From the NCBI GenBank assembly GCA_963573385.1, contig CAUYLG010051978.1, positions 28,006 to 92,005 on the forward strand: DNA of 64,000 bases, in the 5' to 3' direction. The number at the start of each line of letters is the position of its first letter. Positions within the stretch are counted from its first letter, which is position 1. Shown in pieces: positions 57,992 through 64,000 of the stretch. Position numbers and translations under genes: made by a program. A model generated the notes under the pieces. That model was not told the DNA's origin and did no database searches. It saw nothing but the letters and a program-made list of their open reading frames with translations. The stretch is from Cacajao melanocephalus (lineage: Eukaryota > Chordata > Mammalia > Primates > Pitheciidae).

Positions 57992-58317
57992 CCTCCCTTC
58001 TTCTCCTATTTCAATGCATTCAATTACCTCCTAATTGCTAGATGCTTCAGTCTTTATCAGACTGGACTCATCTGTGGTATGTCTCTGCAATTACTGCCTC
58101 CTTTTGAAAATCCTCTCTTGTTTTCCAAATATCTTTCTGTTAAAATTTCCCTTCTCTATTTCTGGTTGATCCTTCTAAATTTCTTACTTTGCCAGCCTGT
58201 TCTGCAAATTTTTTTTTCTTTAGAGTGCCAACTTCTGATTTCTTTTCATTTTCCACGTGATTCCCGGGCAATCATATCCACTTCTAAAATGTCTTCTAAG
58301 CCACAACAGCCAAAGGC

Positions 58318-58935
58318 TTCAGACCTGCATCCACAGACCCAGACACCAGTCTGGCCCTTGCAGATAGAGACTCCAGGCCTTCCAGGAGCCAGGCCAGCCT
58401 CGGGGGCCTCATGCTTTATAGAATCCAGGGTCCAGATCTGCTTCAGCAGACCCTGGGGCCACATAAGCTGCCACGAACCCAGGACCCAGGCCCATCCCTA
58501 GGGACCCAGTCTCCAGGCAGGACCCAGTGCCAGTGGACTAAGGATCTAGTCCTGCCCCCAGTGAACCTTGGGTCTCAGCATCAGGCTGGACTTCATGGAC
58601 CCAGGCTTCAGGGCTGTCCATCCAGGCCCAGGTACCAAAATGGTCCCACAAACTAAGGACTCTACCCATTACCACTACAGAATCAGGCTCTAAAGTCACC
58701 CTAAAGCCAGGCCATCCACTGTTAACTCAGGCTCCTAGCCCATCCCTATGGGTCTAGGTACCAAGCCCATCTTAGAACCAAGCTGGCCCCTGCAGATTCA
58801 GGCCTATCCTCACAAACTCAGGCTCTAGGCCCAACCCAGCAGACACAAGATCCAGGCCCACTACAGTAAACCCAGGCTCTAGGCTTGAACCTGAAAATCC
58901 AGGCTCTAAGCAAACCCCAGTGGAGCCAGGAATGA
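58318..58935. repeat. Degenerate minisatellite, about 30-nt units
   Basis: Irregular repetition of a unit like CCCAGGCTCTAGGCCCA followed by a CCCAGCAGA-type spacer, e.g. AACTCAGGCTCTAGGCCCAA, ACCCAGGCTCTAGGCTTGAA and AATCCAGGCTCTAAGC. GC-rich against its surroundings. It immediately precedes L1 ORF2 sequence in the same orientation and may be the 5' UTR array of an old L1. That link is inference. Confidence 0.7.
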
Positions 58936-58989
58936 GCCTACTCAAAGTCTCCAATAGCAAGCCCACATACATTCCCTTCCAGATAGGGG

Positions 58990-61345
58990 ATCATAAGATC
59001 ATCTCAAGGGACTCATAAACAGCATTTGAGAAAATTCAACACCCTTTCATGATGTTAAAAAAAAAAAAAACTCAATAAATTAAGTAAAGAAGGAATGTAC
59101 CTCAACATAATAAAGACCCTGTGTCACAAGCCCACAGCTAACATCACACTCTCAAGAAACAAGGCCAGGCTGCCTACTCTCACCACTCTGTCAACATAGA
59201 ACTAGAATTCCTAGCCTGAGTAATTAAGCAAGAAAAAGAAATAAAAGGCAGCCAAATTGAAAAGGAATAAGTAAAATGGTCCCTTTTTTGCAATTGACAT
59301 GATTTTATGTGTAGAAATCCTAAAGAGTCCACCAAAAAATTGTTAAACTAATAAATTAGTAAGGTTCCAGGATACAAAATCAACATACAAAAACCAGTAC
59401 CAATCCTATACAATAATAAGAAACTATCCAAAAAAGATATTTTAAAAATCTCATTTATAGTACCTACAAAAAGTAGAACACTTCAGAATAAATCTGACCA
59501 AAATGAATGAACTGTACACTGAAAACTATAAAACACTAGTGAAAAAAGTTGAAGTGACAAAAATAAATGGAAAGATATCCCATGTTCAAAGATTTAAAAA
59601 ATCATTAAAATGTCCCTGTTACCCAAAGCAATCCACAGATCCAATGTAATGCTTATAAATACTCCAATGGCATTTTTTTGCAGAGACAGAAAAACAATTC
59701 TTAAATTCATATGGAACCAAAAAAGACTCCGAATAACCAAAGCAATTGAGTGCAAAACAAAAAAAAGTTAGAGGCACCACATTACTTGACTGTAAAATAT
59801 ACTATGCAACTATGGTAACCGAAACAGCATGATACTAGAATAAAAACAAATCTAAACCAATGGAACAGAATAGAGAGCTCATAAATAAATCCTTACATTT
59901 ATAGTCAATTAATCTTTGACAAAAGTATCAACAACACACAATGCAGAAAGAACATCAATGAATGGTGCTGGGAAAACTGAATATCCACATGCAGAAGAAT
60001 GAAATTGAACCCTTATTTCACAATATATACAAAAATCAACTCCAAATGGATTAAAGAGTTAAATGTATGACCTGAAATTTTAAAACTACTAGAATAAAAC
60101 ATAGGAAAAAAGGCTTCTTGACATTGGTCTAGGCAATGATTTTTTGTATACAACACCAAAAACACAGGCAACAAAAGGAAAAACAGAAAATTGGGATTGC
60201 ATCAAACTAAAAAGCTAACACACAGCAAAAGAAACAATTATCAGGTGAAAAGACAGCCAACAGAATTGGGTAAATATGTGGCAAACCATGTATCTTATAA
60301 GCAGTTCATATCTAAAATATAAATATGTATACATTTTATTTGTCAAACAACTCAATAGCAAGAAAACAAGTAAACCAACTTAAAAATGGGCAAAGGACCA
60401 CAACAGACATGTCTCAAAGGAAGACATACAAATGCCCAACAGATAAATTTTAAAATACTGAACATCAGTAATCATCCAGAAAAAGCAAATGAAAACCACA
60501 GTAAGGTATCACCTTGAACCTGTTAGAATGGCTAATGTCAAAAAGATAAAGCACCAGATGCTGGAGGCATGTGGGAAGAAGGGGGACTTTGTACACTGTT
60601 GGTGGAAAAGTATGGAAGTTCATTTTAAAAAGTAAAAATAGAACTACCATATGATCCAGCAATCCCATTTCTGTGTATTTAGCCAAAGGAAATGAACTCA
60701 GTATGTCAAAGAGATATGTGTATTCCCAAATTCTTTGCAGCTTTATTCACAAGAGCTAAGATATGAAATTGACCTCAGTGTCTACGGATTGATGAATGGA
60801 TTAAAAAAAAAGTGGCATATATATATATACACAACAGAATACTCTACAGCCTTAAAAATAAACTAGAAAATCCCATCAGTTGTGACAAAACGAATGAATT
60901 GGAGAACATTGCACTAAGTGAAATAAGTCACAGAATGACAAATACTGCATGATCTTATTTATACGCAGAATCTTAAAATGTGGAGCTCACAGTAGCAAAG
61001 AGTACAATGATGGTTACCAGGGGCTGCATCAGGGGAGGAGGAAGAAAAGATGTCGGTCAAATGGTACAAAATTTCAGTTAGATGAGATGAATAAATTCTA
61101 GGGATCTGTCAGACAGCATGGTGCCCATAATTAATAATGTATTTTACATTTGAAAATTGCTAAAGGAGATCTTAAATATTCTCATCACAAAAAAAGTATG
61201 TAAGGCAAAGACTATGTTAGTTTGATTTAATCATATTGTAATGAATATACGCAAAGATATAATCTTCTACACCATAAATATATAACATTTTTATTTGCCA
61301 ATTATGTCTTAATAAAGCTGGAGGAAATGAAAAAAAAAAACACAG
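58990..61345 (+). mobile_element. Old L1 (L1M-type) 3' half, sense
   Basis: Starts in ORF2 at GATCATCTCAAGGGACTC and runs through GGTTCCAGGATACAAAATCA, AATTCATATGGAACCAAAAA and GTCAATTAATCTTTGACAAA to the 3' UTR. It ends TCTTAATAAAGCTGG and an A tail. About 2.35 kb, with stops and indels; no intact frame. Confidence 0.9.
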
Positions 61346-61389
61346 AAAAGAAGGGAGAGAAGCCTTTAACATTTATTTTTAAATAAAAT

Positions 61390-61740
61390 AAAATATCTTC
61401 CCCCTAGCCCAGACCTGAATACCCACTGGCCTATCGAATATCTGCATCTGAATGTGCCATGGGGACCTCCAATGCAACATGTGCCAAAATGTCAGCATTC
61501 TTCCACCTCATTCCAAAATCTGCTCCTTCCTCAAACCACTACATGTTGAAGGGCACTTCCATCCAGCCAGCTGCCCAAAGCAGAAACCACCCTCAACCCC
61601 CTGACCTTCCTTTCTTCCCGTATCTAATCAGTTACCAGTATCAGCAATCCCTGCAGTATGTCTCATCTTCCGTATCTCCAATACCTCAGTTCAGGTCTTC
61701 ATTACGTGTCCCTTGCATTCTTGTACCACTTTTAGGCAGA
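61390..61740 (+). repeat. L2 LINE remnant
   Basis: Matches the L2 internal region: CATGGGGACCTCCAATGCAA, CATGTGCCAAAATGTCAGCA, CCATCCAGCCAGCTGCCCAA and CAATCCCTGCAGTATGTC. Confidence 0.6.
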
Positions 61741-61859
61741 GATGCAGATGGTTTACCCCATTAACCATTTCTCCTCTTCCCGTAGTGATAGAACCCCTCC
61801 ATTTTTAGCAGGGCACACGGCCACTGAATAAATATTATATTTTCAACCTTTCTCTTACA

Positions 61860-62570
61860 GGTAAATGTGATCATGACACGACATACAGGCAACAAACTCT
61901 AACTAGAAGTCATCCATGGCAACTTCTTCAAAATAAAAGCAAGTCTTCACTTAACATTGTAGATTAGTTCTTCGAAACCAAGACTTTAAGCAAAACAACC
62001 TACAGCAAGTCCTCAAATAACACTGTTTTGTTATCTTCATAAGAAAATTGGTCCTATACGTTTCGCTTGAAGCTGCAGTTTCCAAGAACCTATCAAGGAC
62101 GTTAAGGACATACCATATCCTTATATTACAGCTAGTGCATGCCCCTTTGCCCTTGTGATTCCTGCCCCCTGCATTCCTGCTCTCAGGAATGCGGAGTTCA
62201 AGCAAAAGCAACCACATCAGAAGATGAGAAAATCTGGAAGGATGGCAGACCAACTAGCCCAAAGTAGCCAGCACCTGTGATACTGTGGAACCAATATACA
62301 AGCTCTGAATCTTTAAGTGAATTCTTTCAGAGAGGAGAACTTTTATTTTGTCTAAGCCTCTGGTGTGTGGGTGTGGGCGGGCAGGCATGTGTATGTATAT
62401 ATGTGTGATGTGTGCACCTTGCTAACAAGGTTCACTGCCTCCAATCTCACCTCTCCATAACCAAAATCTGTCTCTACAGTGCTTCCCGACTGACTCTTCC
62501 TAAACCCCAAATGTGGAGAATCAATCCATTTTTTAAAAAATATTAATAAAATACACACTTACAGCATGCT
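61860..62570. other. PSD3 intron with a possible DNA-transposon remnant
   Basis: Around 61,940-62,115 the order AGTCTTCACTTAACATTG, CAGCAAGTCCTCAAATAACA and CTGCAGTTTCCAAGAACCTA suggests a decayed MITE with inverted ends, family unknown. A TG-rich stretch lies at about 62,361-62,415. Confidence 0.4.
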
Positions 62571-62579
62571 TTAGCATGG

Positions 62580-62985
62580 CATGTAAGACCATTCATAATC
62601 TAGTCCCTGCCTGCCGAAGTCTTCTAGTTCATTGCTCCCTCTTGACACCAGCTGCTCTGACCAAGCCATGGTCTGCACAGCAACACAACTTTATATGTGC
62701 TTCTGCCACTGTCAAAACATCTTTCTTCACAGCACCCATTCTAAATTATCTGCAAAAACTCTGCTCAGATGTCACCTCTTACAAGAAGCCTTCTCTCCAT
62801 CCTGACTGAGGCACAAATTCATAGCCTCCCAAGGCCTCTGTTCTTACCTCTACTGTAGCAGGTATCATATCTGTTAGAATCATCTTATTACTTGTCTATT
62901 TCTCCAACCAGACTTCACAGTCAGGCTGCATGCTTCATCTCTCTCTTGCTCTAGTCCAGCAAGTGCAGGTATTCATTGAATGCAT
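62580..62985 (+). repeat. L2 LINE 3' region
   Basis: AAGACCATTCATAATCTAGT, CCCTGCCTGCCGAAG, CTCTGCTCAGATGTCACCTC and AGAAGCCTTCTCTCCATCCT follow L2 3' order. Confidence 0.7.
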
Positions 62986-63333
62986 GTTGAAAAAGTAAAT
63001 ACTTTCAGGAATGTACCGAAGGAAGTTTTTGGCATCTGGTAACTGAAATATTAATAAATGAAAACCTAGGCCTCTTGATTCTATGCCCAGAACTGTTTCC
63101 AGTACATGAGCATTTCCCCAACTGTGTTCCAATAAGATCCATTTAGAAAATGTGAATAATGTGTGGGTTTCCAGCCACGCGACACAGCTTTCAGTTCTGC
63201 TAACCTATCAAACTCATGCCACTCTCAAAGCCTCTGACCCCACCCTTTTAGTCTTCTACCTGGAGGCAGGGCACTGTACCTGCACCCCATCATTCCCAAG
63301 TGCCAGTTCAGACCCAAGAAAACTATCATCTGC

Positions 63334-63357
63334 GCAATTATATATATATATAATTGC
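63334..63357. repeat. 24-nt AT palindrome at an L1 end
   Basis: A perfect palindrome with arms GCAATTATATA around an alternating TA core, directly next to the 3' end of the L1 that follows. Confidence 0.85.
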
Positions 63358-64000
63358 ACTTTAGGTTTTGCAGTACATGTGCAGAACATGCAGGATTGTT
63401 GCATAGGTATATACATGGCAATGTGGTTTGCTGCCTCCATCTCCCTGTCACCTATATCTGGTATTTCTCCCCATGTTATCCCTCCCCAACCTCCCTACCC
63501 CCCACCGTCCCTCCCCTATTCCCCCCAACAGACCCCAGTGTGTGATGCTCCGTTCCCTGTGTTCATGTGTTCTCACTGTTCAAGGCCTGCCTATGAGTGA
63601 GAACATGCAGTGTTTGATTTTCTGTTCTTGTGTCAGTTTGCTGAGAATGATGGTTCACAGATTCATCCATGTCCCTACAAAGGATACAACCTTGTCATTT
63701 TTTATGGCTGCACAGTATTCCACGGTATATATGTGCCACATTTTCCTTGTCCAGTCTATCATCAATGGGCATTTGGGTTGGTTTCAGGTCTTTGCTATTG
63801 TAAACAGTGCCACAATGAACATACCTGTGCATGTGTCTTCATAATAGAACGATTTATAATCCTTTGGATATATACCCAGTAATGGGATTGCTGGGTCAAA
63901 TGGAATTTCTATTTCTAGGTCCTTAAGGAATCGCCACACTGTCTTCCACAATGGTTGAACTAAATTTACACTCCCACCAACAACGTAAAAGCATTTCTAT
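63358..64000 (-). mobile_element. L1 (primate-type) 3' part, antisense, running off the right edge
   Basis: TTTAGGTTTTGCAGTACATG and GTGCAGAACATGCAGGATTG are the antisense L1P 3' UTR. It continues through TGAGTGAGAACATGCAGTGT, TTTTTATGGCTGCACAGTAT and ACCCAGTAATGGGATTGCTG into the ORF2 end. Truncated by the window, not necessarily in the genome. Confidence 0.92.

Noticed and set aside
58079..58972. Proline- or glycine-rich open frames on both strands as a repeat protein
   Set aside because: They translate a degenerate minisatellite. Repeat phase drifts and frames break, with no start or splice context.

Overview
This is a stretch of simian primate nuclear DNA: CpG-poor, AT-rich, and packed with Alu, L1, L2, MIR, hAT-Charlie and TcMar-Tigger repeats. 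About twenty Alu copies make it primate. The only protein-coding sequence I can support is two minus-strand exons of PSD3 (EFA6D), an ARF6 guanine nucleotide exchange factor with Sec7 and PH domains. Both exons have clean splice sites and compatible reading phase. Their translation is close to, but differs at a scatter of residues from, the human PSD3 protein as I remember it. That suggests a non-human simian, but it is a memory-based inference.

Layout, left to right. Positions 1-14,201 are PSD3 intron downstream of the last coding exon in the window. They hold three adjacent MER5A-type elements (3.4-4.0 kb), a nearly full-length dead Tigger1 (4,328-6,700), an Alu, several MIR remnants and a MADE1 hairpin (10,051-10,129). 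Exon 14,202-14,597 and exon 18,134-19,241 are separated by a 3.5-kb intron carrying an L2 split by an Alu, an L1 3' end and an AluJ. From 19,242 to 64,000 is upstream intron: an antisense L1 with four Alu insertions (21.85-24.8 kb), a possible alternative promoter and first exon (about 33.2-33.6 kb), a possible LTR (35.9-36.4 kb), a nested complex of an old antisense L1 cut by an Alu and a Tigger2 (42.2-50.3 kb), a Tigger/MER2-type element cut by an Alu (52.65-53.4 kb), a strong CTCF-type motif (57,263), a degenerate minisatellite next to a sense L1 (58.3-61.3 kb), L2 remnants, and an antisense L1 running off the right edge.

No bacterial, phage, CRISPR or toxin-type system is present, and I found no intact autonomous transposon. 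The most useful leads are the candidate internal PSD3 promoter, a 2.2-kb-apart duplicated block that interrupts a hAT element, the CTCF-type motif, the MADE1 hairpin, and the order of events recorded in the nested L1/Tigger2/Alu complex.
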